The notes under the pieces were generated by a model, which saw only the letters and a list, made by a program, of their open reading frames with translations, searched no databases and was not told where the DNA came from. The position numbers and the translations under genes are program-made. Source: Nematopogon swammerdamellus (Eukaryota; Arthropoda; Insecta; Lepidoptera; Adelidae). Taken from it: a DNA stretch of 64,000 bases. Of this stretch, positions 10,618 through 21,270 are shown piece by piece. The DNA is taken from NCBI GenBank assembly GCA_946902875.1, contig OX336350.1, forward strand, positions 21,132,048 to 21,196,047. The letters run 5' to 3'. Each line of letters begins with the position of its first letter. Position 1 is the first letter of the stretch.

Positions 10618-10949
10618 GTGTGGGGCCGGTACTTAATAAGAATAGTCCCACTGCATCTCTCCCCATGCATGTCGTAAAAGGCGACTAAGGGATAAGCAAG
10701 ATGCCGTGCTAAAGGGCGACTGGTTCGCCACCTCTCACCTTGGCACGGTACTTCCACCGAGTCATGCAGCAGGTAGGTCTTCGTGCCTTACTTGCTGCTT
10801 GATCGATTGAATCTTGTTCGAATACTTTGCGAAACGTGGTGGTCGGTGTTGTGCTGTAATTTACGAGACATTGCAGCACAACACCGATTATTCTGCTTAC
10901 CCCGATTGGCGGGATTCAGCGTGTGTGATATGTATGTATGTATGTATTA
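10618..10949 (+). mobile_element. SINE-B, complete body and head
   Basis: Head B is intact: GTGTGGGGCCGGTACTTAA, whose GTGGGGC pairs with GTCCCAC to make a small hairpin, then GTAAAAGGCGACTAAGGGA. The body and the GTATGTATG tail follow. Just upstream (about 10571) is a B-box-like GGTTCGACCC, so a tRNA-like promoter may lie before the hairpin, but no clear A box was found. Confidence 0.85.
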
Positions 10950-12111
10950 CTTAAAAAAAACTCTAGTTCATTTGAGGTTCAGATACCGAGTAGGCCTTAT
11001 GTTAGGTTGTAAAGTTAAAAACACGGGTTTGTACCACCGCACTGAATTAAAGTCGGCAAATATGATGCTTTAAATAGAACATAACACATTATTCGTATCA
11101 GATAAAAAATATTTCTTCAATATTGTGTAGGTGAAGTGTACAACGAATCGGAAATACGTGACGATAATACGGTATACCGATTTCGATGTTTGATTCGGTA
11201 TCGGAGCTCGAGTGACTCTTGTCTACTGTCACTTGGCGCGTTCTCAATTATGCACCGCGCATACATTCTCTCCGGGCGCACGCGCCGTCTCACACTAGCC
11301 GAACTCTGCGTACTGTTAGGAAACGTTGTCGATAGTATGAAAAGCCATGTGTAGGCAACGGAACGGTGCTGAAATCTCGTATTGTAAGGTGAAGTAGCTG
11401 CTCCTGAGTGCTCGCCTATCTATTGCCGTGTAGACTGATTCGACCTCGAATGAATGGAAATAGGTATGAGCTAGTTCAGGGCTTCGAAACCTTCTGAAGT
11501 TATACTTGTTTAGACGCTTTATGAAAATGGGGAGTAAAATGAGAAAAAATGTAACCGTCACCGTTAACTTTTTCGAATACGAACCGGTGCTGCCGGATAG
11601 ATAAGCGGTAATTCGTTCAGTCGTTTTATTCAAATAAAATAATTTTCTTATTATTTTATTTGAATAAATTATTTGTATGCACATTAAAAATCATATTTTA
11701 ATCTCACCAAAGATGTATAACTTCTCAGGCGCGTACTTAAGTACACACCCCAACTTTTTTTAGACTACGCTCCCTCAACTCGTTTAATATATCTGCGGTC
11801 TGCCACTCCGCTGAGTTTTCTCTTGTATTTAAGGTTTATCTGTTATATATTATGTGAAAAATTGAGGGTAGGTTTTATGATTGATGAGATTATAAAGTAA
11901 TAAATTAACACAAATGAGGAGCTGGCGATAAAAAAAAACGATTTAAAAAAATATAAAAAACGCCTTCAAAAATGTATGAAATAAAAAAAATCTGAATTTT
12001 GTGAATTTTTTTAACCTCAAATTTCGACGAATTGTCGTTCAAAAGTGACCCGTTAGGGTATTCGTCTTTTTGTTTAGAAAACAAAAAGACGAACACCAAC
12101 CTCTACCAATT
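10950..12111. other. Spacer with one palindrome-family fragment
   Basis: No gene is supported. Around 11935-12000 is a short fragment like the arms of the 5.7-kb palindrome (CGCCTTCAAAAATGTATGAAA). Around 11250-11300 is a CG-rich patch with GGGCGCACGCGCCG. The function of both is unknown. Confidence 0.4.
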
Positions 12112-12412
12112 TTCAGCGGTACGGAACCACTGCTTTCCACCGACGTAATTGATGTTGTCGCCCCACCTGGCGGGTGGTCATCCTACACTCCATTTTCCTG
12201 TCCACGGCCGCCAGTGTAGCACACATTTACTCCAACGGTCGTGGTCTCTTCGGCTGACATGACCAGCTCACTGCCACTTGAGTTTAGCCACCCGGTGTCC
12301 AATATCAATAACTTTGGTGCGTCGGCGGATTGTTACTCGTTACTTACCATATCACGTTGCAATATTCCCAGCATAGTTCGCTCCATTGCTCACTGAGCAA
12401 CTTTCAACCTTT
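12112..12412 (-). mobile_element. RTE LINE, fragment left of the 8.5-kb insertion
   Basis: Collinear with 8290-8605 (AGCGGTACGGAACCACTGC, GCCACCTGG-type block, GCTCCATTGCTCACTGAGCA, ACTTTCAACCTTT). It stops exactly where the foldback-like element begins. The continuation of the same RTE copy lies at 20918-21270 in the same orientation. It carries many substitutions and is dead. Confidence 0.85.
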
Positions 12413-12519
12413 TCACTAGTCAACCAGGAGTTTTGATGTATGGAGACCCATACATTAATTCCTCAGTCAATGAAACTTTGATAATATCTTGGAGTAATGT
12501 TCGGAATTACGACTGACAA

Positions 12520-12960
12520 ATAATCCAACATTTTTTTTTACGGGAAGTTGGGTATATTCAAAGAAAAGTGAAAATTTAATATAACTCCTATAGACAAATT
12601 GCTCCGTCCAAAGTTACTTCGCCATAGGGTAGGTATTATTTATATGAATAAGTACGTAAATAAATCCAACATTTTTTGTATATGGAAATAGTGAATTAAA
12701 AACAAAATGTGTTTTTTTACTATATTTTTCTCGGCAAAATTGCTCAGTCGGTTCTTTAATCGGAATATACCTTAGTATTATTATGTACATCAATAAGCAT
12801 AAGAATCCAACAACTTTTTTATATGCATCATTTTTTTTCAAGGTGACGACCGAAACTCTGTTCCGGAAAATTCCTCCGTCCGTTTTTATTGTACAATTAT
12901 GATTAAGAATTTTGAAGAAAATTATTTGCAAAAGAATCCAACAAAAAATCCATCGGCAAG
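12520..12960. repeat. Degenerate ~140-bp tandem repeats in the left arm
   Basis: AATCCAAC with a following T/A-rich run recurs at about 12522, 12663, 12806 and 12936. Between them are related blocks such as ATTGCTCCGTC / ATTGCTCAGTC / ATTCCTCCGTC. Spacing is about 130-145 bp. The same set is mirrored in the right arm near 20390-20810. Confidence 0.7.
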
Positions 12961-13121
12961 TTTAAAAAACAAGCGGGCCAAGACGGGCGCGGTGCGCAGA
13001 GGAGCGACCGGCCGCGGGAGGCGAGAGACGCGGCATTTTCCCCTCCTCTGCGTCCATGCTACGCCGCGCCGCCCCTGGCGCGCCCCTGAAGTTGGCGTGC
13101 GGTGTGTGCTAACCAGGGACT

Positions 13122-13278
13122 GAAAACCGGTTCGAAATGGGGTTCGGGTTCTCCGAACCGGTTCGAAGAACCTTTTTAACGAGCGAACCGTTTGGTCGCG
13201 AACCGGTTCAAAAAAAACCGAACCTGAAGCCTAAAAACCGGTTCAGAACCGGTTTGGACCTCTAATATTAACCGGTTC
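13122..13278. repeat. Cluster of six AACCGGTT-type palindromes
   Basis: ACCGGTT cores occur six times within about 155 bp, plus partial versions (GAACCGTTTGG, AAACCGAACC). The mirror cluster is at about 20053-20215. AACCGGTT is the consensus bound by Grainyhead/CP2-type transcription factors (known). Whether it is used here is unknown; the sites could equally be transposase-binding repeats. Confidence 0.7.
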
Positions 13279-13740
13279 GCAGCAGGGTACGAAATGGGGT
13301 GGAAACCTATATACATTTTTTTTGGACTTTGGGCTTCTTTTTTAATGTAAAATATTGTTGTTTTATGTATTTAATAAAATAAAAAAATAGGTGGTTGATT
13401 TTTATAGCCTAATCGATTCAGTTTCATAACAGTAACAAAAAAGTCTTAATTATCATTATGACATAACACGTGTAAGTTGGTAAAAAAAATCAAATTCTTT
13501 CTATTCCATACTAATAAAACTAAAATTGTGGTTTTTCACAATTTCTGAAAGAAAGGGATCTATGTGTTGGAAGACTTTTTTGTTCCTGGCATGAAACTGA
13601 AATGATTAAGAAATTTTTTTTTACATTTTACATAGAAAAAATGTTTTTGTGCGAACAAAAATTATTTGTTCTTCAAAAGTGATCTATTTCCGATACAGAA
13701 CCCTCTCTTAGCGTACTATTAACTAATTTTGAAAGACATT

Positions 13741-14267
13741 ATATAAGGTGCTTCGTTATTCATCTCAAGTAAACACGTTACGCAAAAAAAAAATTATATG
13801 TTTTCAGCATAACTTTTCGAGAAATTTTCAAACGCAGAACAGCTGTTTATTGTAAGTAAGTCACAATGTCACTAGACCTGTGTGTAACAGTAGGTAGCTT
13901 GCATTGTACGGAGTCAATGACCGTTGTATGTCCAAACGCAGAACAGCTGTTTGTTGTAAGTAAGTCACAAGGTAACTAGACCTGTGTGTAACAGTAGGTA
14001 GCTTGCATTGTACGGGGTCAATGACCGTACTATGTTCAAACGCAGAACAGCTATTGTTGTAAGTAAGTCACAAGGTCACTAGGCCGCCGCCGCTCTAAAA
14101 CTAGCTACCTACCTACCTAAATACCTACGTGTGCGGTGTGTGTGCCTACGTTTCTTGTTTGCAAGGGTCTATAGCCTTGATTGGTTTTTACAGCTATTTG
14201 ATTTAATTTTTTTGTTCGTATGTAACTCTCCCGAAGTTATTGACATAAATAACGAAGCACCTTATAT
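13741..14267. mobile_element. MITE-like block with 20-bp ends inside the left arm
   Basis: ATATAAGGTGCTTCGTTATT at 13741-13760 is exactly inverted at 14248-14267. Only the first ~420 bp of the block are mirrored in the right arm, where the outer end is found at 19573-19592. So the foldback duplication border (14160) lies inside this block. Confidence 0.7.
13829..14092 (+). repeat. 104-bp tandem repeat, about 2.6 copies
   Basis: CAAACGCAGAACAGCT begins units at 13829, 13933 and 14037, exactly 104 bp apart. Each contains GTAAGTAAGTCACAA and GTAGGTAGCTTGCATTGTAC. The mirror array lies at about 19255-19507. Confidence 0.9.
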
Positions 14268-14499
14268 AGGGAGTTAAAGCTGTTCGCGTCTGTGACACCT
14301 CATGGTCCTTAAGTCACACGTGCCTCCTGGGTGGTGCCAAATGAACAGCAGTTAGCGTGTGGGAGATCTTCGGATCGACTGGGTTCGCGACCACACCCTG
14401 GGAGAATCAATAATTTATTTAATTTTTATTTTATTTTTATTTATCTCTTTATTTCAGCCAACTAGGGTCATATTGACAATACATAACAAATGTCTTAAC
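14268..14499 (-). other. 3' flank of the loop gene with poly(A)-like tail
   Basis: On the minus strand, downstream of the 483-codon frame, are several AATAAA signals and an A-rich run (about 14400-14450), like the end of a reverse-transcribed copy. Beyond this is unrelated sequence up to the end of the MITE-like block. Confidence 0.45.
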
Positions 14500-15948
14500 C
14501 TAAGAACTAAAATTACTTTTTCTCCACTTGTGTCTGTACGGGTCCCAATAGAGACCCGTATGCGTCATATTAGTCTGCTGACGCGGTGAATCAGGTGCGC
14601 GTAGAGTGGGCGCAGATTGCGTCCGCGGCACGGGCGTCGGCAGCGGCGCGGGCGTCGGCAGCGGCGCGGGCGTCGGCAGCGGCGCGGGCGTCGTCGGCGG
14701 CGGCGCGGGTTGCGTCTCCTGAATGTGCAGGACGGCAGTTGTAGACAGCTCCGGCGCGGCCTCAGCATACTTATGGCGCGCGACCTCACGATGAAGGTCG
14801 CGATTGTAGCGCCGGAACACCACTCCGGAGGGCCAAAACTCACTGCGAAGGAATGTCTTCACCTTCTCGGCAGGAATGCACAGCTTGAAAGCGCAAAAGT
14901 TCGTGTCAGCCCAGTGAGAAGGAAGAGCCTCGACACTCTCAACTCGCTCACCCTTATCCTGGACGTGGCGGATGAGGTCCTCGATCTTCATGTCCTTTCG
15001 CAGGCGAGACACGTAGATGAGAGCCGTGCGGGGAGCTGCCTTCAAACAGCTCTCTTCAGGGGGCGCAGATCCGCGCTTATTGCACCTCTTCCTTCTCTTC
15101 TTCCTGCTCTCGACGAGTACGAACCCGTCTTTGTCACGTGCAGCCTCCTGCCGACAGTCGGGACGCGGTTCCAAGCGCGGGGACACCATTGTTGTTTTCT
15201 CCACCGTTTTACTGATACGCTTCGTCATAGATCCGCGTCGCCTTTTCGGACGAGCGGCAACGGGGCGGGTGGGCGGAGGAGCGGGAGGGGTGCGCAGTGT
15301 AGAAGTCGAGGCATCAACAGCACCATCAGCGCTTACGTAGCATACCGGCGTCGATGTGCAATCGCTGGGTGACGACACTTGAGCACCTCGCCTGCGCATA
15401 TTGATGTTGCTTACACTCAGCGTTTCGTTCGGTGTTCCCACTTGCGGAATGCGATCAGGCTGCAGAGACGGGGTTATCGGCCGGAGTGACTCGGAACATG
15501 ACAATTTCTCAACTGCCTGTTTCAGCTGTTGAACTTCCGGGACGAGAGATGTTGGCCCCTACGCCGCTGTCGCTCCACAGTTTCCCTTCAGTTGAGCTAT
15601 GTCCGCTTTTATGATCACCAAATCTTTCAGGAAGGCCGTAACGTCGACGTGGTCGAAGGACACAGGCGGCAACTTATTGAGGTCGTACGCCACGAACCTT
15701 GGCACGTCGTCGGGGTCTGTCTGCTTTAAGATGGTGATGATGTCCTGGATAGTCTTCTTCTTCCGATTTTCTCCCTTGCGAGTCGGCTTTCTTGACGGAA
15801 TGCCCGCACAAAGCAGAACTCTCGCGGTCTCAACGTCATCTTCGGTGAAGGCGGACTCACAAATCCGGATGATGCTGACTTCATCCAAGACGTCCGCTTT
15901 ATTTATATTATATATATTATTATTTATATTGCATTTATCGCACGCCAT
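14500..15948 (-). pseudogene. Loop-encoded RRM-like protein, one in-frame TAG
   Basis: A single frame runs from ATG at 15948 (context AAAATGG, good for initiation) to the stop at 14500, 483 codons, interrupted only by TAG at 15559-15561. The amino part has CDKC and an acidic helical region. The middle is basic (KKRRKRC) with PAP repeats. The segment LIYVSRLRKDMKIEDLIRHV to WPSGVVFRRYN looks like an RRM-type fold of the kind seen in non-LTR ORF1 proteins. PAPLPT repeats occur near the end. Similar multi-copy proteins are, from memory, common in moths and some are annotated 'mutant cadherin'. That name says nothing about function. Confidence 0.6.
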
Positions 15949-16497
15949 TTTCGCTTACTTCGCAGGTGCGTCTAGAGTGCATCGTGTGCGCGTCCGTCGC
16001 CGACCGATGCAAGCTCAGTACTATTATACCGCCATAACAGTTCACTGTGTTCCGGTGCACCTCCCGGGGACCCAAAAGCAGGTGGGGATGGCTGTGGTGA
16101 GGAGTAGGTCAGTAATCCCGACGCGGATTCGCTGTTCCGACGTGATGCATCGACACGGTTGACAAGGAGACTCGGTGAGACGGTTATTCCGCTGGCCGCC
16201 CGCCGGTGGTACAGGGGCCCAATCGCGTCTAACCAACGCGAGAGGCTGCCCTGGTAAACCGGCGCATACATAATCCCGGAGTGGTCCGTCGTGCCGGTTG
16301 GTGAAAGGAGTAGGGGTCCCGGCGGCCACTTCCGGGGGAAGGGGAGGGGGGGGGGGGGGGGGGGACCGGGGGCCCTTCCGTCTTCCGTGTCGGCGCACCA
16401 CTAACCTGAGCAGTAAGCGAATAAGCTAGCGTCCACGCTTTGCCCGTGAATCACCACAGCCACCCTTCACGCTCTTTCCCCCCGTCTTACTACAACC
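15949..16497. other. GC-rich stretch with a 19-G run
   Basis: It lies between two divergent frames (minus-strand frame starting at 15948, LINE reading frame on the plus strand starting near 16498). It may serve as 5' untranslated or promoter sequence for either. G19 lies at 16346-16364. Open frames here are compositional and not supported. Confidence 0.4.
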
Positions 16498-18066
16498 ATG
16501 GCAGTACAAAGAAAGAACAACTTTCAATCAGCTGTGCACACCCCTACACCACTATTTAGCGTTGACTTGACCAACGTGCGGGGGTTGCACACCAATCTTA
16601 ATGCCGTCAATCACCACGTGAAGAGGATGAAGCCGGCCTTGCTTTCTCGACGAAAACGCAAATATCTCGCCCTGCCGACACTTCTTACCTGCACCACCCC
16701 GGCTACACCCTGGATGAAGCCTTCCGCTGGCGAGCCGGAGTCTGCCTGTTTGTCAGGGCTGATATTTCCTGTCGTCGCCTGCGCTGCATTGAGGACTCCG
16801 AGCTCTCAATACTCTGGCCCCACGTGGATCTGGGAACGGTGTCGGGGGTCCCAATAGGTCGCACTCTGGCAATGCGGAGACAGCTCGGTTATTCGAGTAC
16901 CTGAGTGGAGCGGTAGACAAAGTCCAAGAGCGGTTCCCCACCGCGGATTTGGGTTTCCTTGGAGACTTCAATGCCCATCACAAGGCATGGCTAGGCTCCA
17001 GGAGAACTGACTTTGCGGGGAGAGCCGCCTACGACTTCGCCCTGACGCATGGCCTGTCTCAACTGGTGGACCAGCCCACCAGGCTGCCAGATATAGACGG
17101 TCATGGACCCTCTCTGCTGGATCTTCCGCTGACGACAAACCCCACTGGATATACAGTCGCAGTGAGAGCCCCGCCGGGTTCTTCTGATCATTGTTTAGTG
17201 GGGTCCACGGTGTCATCTTCGCCTCCTCAGTCCCGTACTGGAGGAACGCGTCGAATTTGGCACTACGCGTCAGCAGATTAAGATGAGATGCGAGAACACT
17301 TCGCATCCTACCCTTGGAAAGAGATCTGCTTCAGTTCGGACGATCCGTCAAAATGCGGTAATACCGTTGCCGATGTGGTTCTGGGGGCAAAGGAAATGTT
17401 TATTCCCAGCGCCTCTGTCCACCTCGGTGGTAAAAGCCAACCATCGTACAGCCGCGACTGTGCTGATGCTGTCGCAGCTAAATGCACAGCTTATCGGGCA
17501 TGGTCGCGTGCCCGTGCCGGACGTGAATCAAACGTATCCGAACAGACGATGGAATACAACCGCCTCTCCAGATCCTGCAAAAGGGTTATTGCCAGGGCCA
17601 AATTTGACTACATCGGCGACAGACTGAACCAGCACCCAACTGGGAGCTGTGAGTTCTGGTCTCTCGCCAAATCTGTCGAGTCGAATTTCTGCCGCTCCTC
17701 TCTTCCACCTCTGCAGTGTCCTGGAGGCTCACTTGCCCACTCCGCAAAGGAGAAAGCCGACTTACTGGTATCTCTCTTTGCGGGGAACTTCAACCTGGAC
17801 GATGGGGGTGCCACTCCCCCAGCCATACCTAGGTGTGAGAACTCCATGCCGGAAGTACAGTTTCGATAACAGACTGTACTGGCGGAGTTTCTCTCCCTAT
17901 ACGTCAGGAAAGCGTGTGGGCCGGAATGGATTCCTGCATTGGTGTTAAAATAGTGTGCTCCCGAGCTGGCTCCAGTGCTGACGCGCCTATTCCGTATCTC
18001 CTACTCCAATGGCCGTGTGCCGGCGGTCTGGAAATCTGCGTTTGTGCAAGCGGACCCCAAAAAGGT
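16498..18066 (+). pseudogene. Jockey-like LINE, 5' half of ORF2 (endonuclease and linker)
   Basis: It encodes, in changing frames, the start TNVRGLHTNLNAVNHHVK, the apurinic endonuclease motif GDFNAHH (about 16961-16981) and the SDH active-site motif (about 17183). The linker follows to the beginning of the reverse transcriptase (RLFRISYSNGRVPAVWKSAF). It then stops at 18066. At least two frameshifts and one stop are present, so it is inactive. No ORF1 belonging to this copy is seen. Confidence 0.8.
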
Positions 18067-19172
18067 TTTTTTTATTGACAGCGCGTCGTATGGCGCCGAG
18101 CCACCCATAAGGTGTCTAACGACGCCCATGGACATTCGGTCGTATGCGGGGGTTCCGAATGCCATGCCGAGCATTGCTTATGGTGCCCATTCACGGCCCT
18201 CTTGAAGGACCCGAGACTGTACTTGGGGGGAAATATATGTGCAGGGAGAGCGTTCCAGAGTTTACCGGTTCTGTAGAGGAAAGATCTGCAGAATCGATTG
18301 GTACGCATCCGCGGTAAGTCCAGCGTGTAGGAATGCAATCCCTGCCCAGTGCGCGTGGTGCGAAGGTGGAAAGGGGACGGCGGGATCACATTAAACGGCC
18401 CCTCCGATCCTCACGGAATAAGCGATAGAATACACTTAGGGAGCCGACATCCCTACGGTGTTGCAGTGGTTCTAGATCGCAGGACACTTCGGGGTCACCT
18501 ACTAGTCGCACGGTTCGACGCTGGATTGAGTCCAGAGGCGCAAGCTGGTATTTGGCAGAGCCATCCCACAGGTGCGAGCAGTACTCCAAGCAGGACCTGA
18601 TCTGCGATTTATAGAGAAGCAGCTTTTGATGTGAAGTACCGTCGCACCTTATTGAGTACGCCCAGCTTTTTAGAAGCCAGCTTGGCCTTCCCCTCGATAT
18701 GGCGACGAAAGTTCAGGTCGTGCGACAGTTCGACTCCGAGGACCCCGAGGTGTTCACTTAATTTAAGCGACGTGCCTTGGAATGAAGGAACCGGTGTGAA
18801 CGCCGCTCTCTTCGCACTGAACAGGCGAACTTGTGTCTTGGAAGCGTTGAACTCGACCAAATTACTACGGCCCTATTCGGAAATAGAGAACACGGAAATT
18901 GAGTGTGTGTTCGAGCTCAGACACAAGTCTTCGCCTCTTCTCATCCACAACATCCCGACTGGCTGAAGGGTGACTGATGTAGGATCCGTGTGCCGTACCG
19001 ACATCAATGTATGTTGCCCAGAGACAGCATATCATTGATATGCAGAAGAAACAGCGTGGGTGACAACACAGATCCTTGGGGTATGCCGGCGTTCACTGAC
19101 ATGGTGTCCGACGAGCAACCGTAGTGCACGGTTGCTGAATGAATGCTACGCCCATGCAGGAAGTCGGCGAAG
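18067..19172 (-). pseudogene. Jockey-like LINE, 3' half (reverse transcriptase to tail)
   Basis: The minus strand encodes the reverse transcriptase block AGIPQGSVLSPTLFLLHIND, then NASKTQVRLFSAKR, LGVLGVELSHDLNFRRHIEG and the carboxy end LDLPRMRTNRFCRSFLYRTG. It finishes in a poly(A) that reads as T-run near 18067-18074. The catalytic YADD region and everything before it are missing. The element is cut on its 5' side by the foldback arm at 19172. The copy at 60262-60747 is a close relative. Confidence 0.82.
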
Positions 19173-20917
19173 AAACAAGAAACGTAGGCACACACACCGC
19201 ACACGTAGGTAGGTAGGTAGGTAGGTAGCTAGTTTTAGAGCGGCGGCGGCCTAGTGACCTTGTGACTTACTTACAACAATAGCTGTTCTGCGTTTGAACA
19301 TAGTACGGTCATTGACCCCGTACAATGCAAGCTACCTACTGTTACACACAGGTCTAGTTACCTTGTGACTTACTTACAATAAACAGCTGTTCTGCGTTTG
19401 GACATACAACGGTCATTGACCCCGTACAATGCAAGCTACCTACTGTTACACACAGGTCTAGTGACCTTGTGACTTACTTACAATAAACAGCTGTTCTGCG
19501 TTTGAAAATTTCTCGAAAAGTTATGCTAAAAACATATAATTTTTTTTTTGCGTAACGTGTTTACTTGAGATGAATAACGAAGCACCTTATATAATGTCTT
19601 TCAAAATTAGTTAATAGTACGCTAAGAGAGGGTTCTGTATCGGAAATAGATCACTTTTGAAGAACAAATAATTTTTGTTCGCACAAAAACATTTTTTCTA
19701 TGTAAAATGTAAAAAAAAAATTTCTTAATCATTTCAGTTTCATGCCAGGAACAAAAAAGTCTTCCAACACATAGATCCCTTTCTTTCAGAAATTGTGAAA
19801 AACCACAATTTTAGTTTTATTAGTATGGAATAGAAAGAATTTGATTTTTTTTACCAACTTACACGTGTTATGTCATAATGATAATTAAGACTTTTTTGTT
19901 ACTGTTATGAAACTGAATCGATTAGGCTATAAAAATCAACCACCTATTATTTTATTTTAGTAAATACATAAAACAACAATATTTTACATTAAAAAAGAAG
20001 CCCAAAGTCCAAAAAAAAATTATATAGCTTTCCACCCCATTTCGTACCCTGCTGCGAACCGGTTAATATTAGAGGTCCAAACCGGTTCTGAACCGGTTTT
20101 TAGGCTTCAGGTTCGGTTTTTTTTGAACCGGTTCGCGACCAAACTGGTTCGCTCGTTAAAAAGGTTCTTCGAACCGGTTCGGAGAACCCGAACCCCATTT
20201 CGAACCGGTTTTCAGTCCCTGGTTAGCACACACCGCACGCCAACTTCAGGGGCGCGCCAGGGGCGGCGCGGCGCAGCATGGACGCAGAGGAGGGGAAAAT
20301 GCCGCGTCTCTCGCCTCCCGCGGCCGGCCGCTCCTCTGCGCACCGCGCCCGTCTTGGCCCGCTTGTTTTTTAAACTTGCCGATGGATTTTTTGTTGGATT
20401 CTTTTGCAAATAATTTTCTTCAAAATTCTTATTCATAATTGTACAATAAAAACGGACGGAGGAATTTTCCGGAACAGAGTTTCGGTCGTCACCTTGAAAA
20501 AAAATGATGCATATAAAAAAGTTGTTGGATTCTTATGCTTATTGATGTACATAATAATACTAAGGTATATTCCGATTAAAGAACCGACTGAGCAATTTTG
20601 CCGAGAAAAATATAGTAAAAAAACACATTTTGTTTTTAATTCACTATTTCCATATACAAAAAATGTTGGATTTATTTACGTACTTATTCATATAAATAAT
20701 ACCTACCCTATGGCGAAGTAACTTTGGACGGAGCAATTTGTCTATAGGAGTTATATTAAATTTTCACTTTTCTTTGAATATACCCAACTTCCCGTAAAAA
20801 AAAATGTTGGATTATTTGTCAGTAGTAATTCTGAACATTACTCCAAGATATTATCAAAGTTTCATTGACTGAGGAATTAATGTATGGGTCCAACTCCTCG
20901 TTGACTACATGGACAAA
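19173..20917 (-). repeat. Right arm of the foldback-like element
   Basis: Mirror of the left arm. It joins LINE sequence at 19172 and the RTE LINE at 20918. It contains the mirrored 104-bp array, AACCGGTT cluster, CpG-rich block and ~140-bp units. Short frames in both arms arise from the repeats and are not genes. Confidence 0.88.
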
Positions 20918-21270
20918 AGCGACCTTCAAAGTCCACGTGACATACCCGTACGTCATACATAACCGGGAGGACGCACTGGTCATATATACGGGTCTTTAAA
21001 TTTTACGGAAGGTCAGACCTCAGGGAGAATTTGAACTTTTCGAAGGCAGCCCAACCTAGTTGAATTCGTCCTTAAAGCAGACCTTGTCTAGTGTCTACCA
21101 AGCCCAGAATTTGACTGAGATATATGTACTTTTCAACCTGTTCGATCACTTCTCCACCAATAACAATTTGTCCTCCCGTCATAACCTTGGTCGCCATGAC
21201 CTTGGTTTTGTCCCGGTTATCTTCAGACCAACCTTCATCGATGCTTGGGTGTTTGAGAGTCAATTATTAT
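20918..21270 (-). mobile_element. RTE LINE, fragment right of the 8.5-kb insertion
   Basis: It resumes the RTE sequence interrupted at 12412 (ACCCGTACGTCATA, ACCGGGAGGACGCACTGGTC, ATATATACGGGTCTTTAAA). It extends further toward the 5' side, encoding DKTKVMATK and EQVEKYIYLSQI, the strand typical of the RTE thumb region. Confidence 0.85.

Larger units (their letters stand above)
12413..14160 (+). repeat. Left arm of the foldback-like element
   Basis: Reverse complement of 19173-20917, with only scattered differences by eye (for example an extra copy of ACC TACC units and a few substitutions). It contains four ~140-bp degenerate tandem units, a cluster of AACCGGTT palindromes, a CpG-rich block at 12975-13110 and 2.6 copies of a 104-bp repeat. 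Confidence 0.88.
12413..20917. mobile_element. Large foldback-like element, about 8.5 kb
   Basis: Two near-identical inverted arms (12413-14160 and 19173-20917) flank a 5.0-kb loop. The whole unit interrupts an RTE LINE, which fixes both outer borders. Arms are built from internal tandem repeats, as in Drosophila FB elements (known for that family; relationship here is inferred). The loop holds a minus-strand frame of 483 codons with one TAG, a GC-rich stretch, and two LINE halves in opposite orientations. Outermost bases look like TAGTCAAC-AGGAGTT on each side. A target duplication could not be settled. Confidence 0.8.

Noticed and set aside
12899..13123. Small protein repeated in both foldback arms
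   Set aside because: The frame runs through degenerate tandem repeats and a CpG-rich block; the copies are the mirror arms and there is no start context or domain.
14617..15372. Plus-strand 251-codon arginine-rich frame
   Set aside because: It is the antisense shadow of the PAP-repeat and basic regions of the minus-strand frame 15948-14500.
16498..19172. A single twin-primed LINE insertion
   Set aside because: In twin priming the inverted 5' part lies upstream of the 3' part; here it lies beyond the poly(A) end, so two insertions or a rearrangement are more likely.
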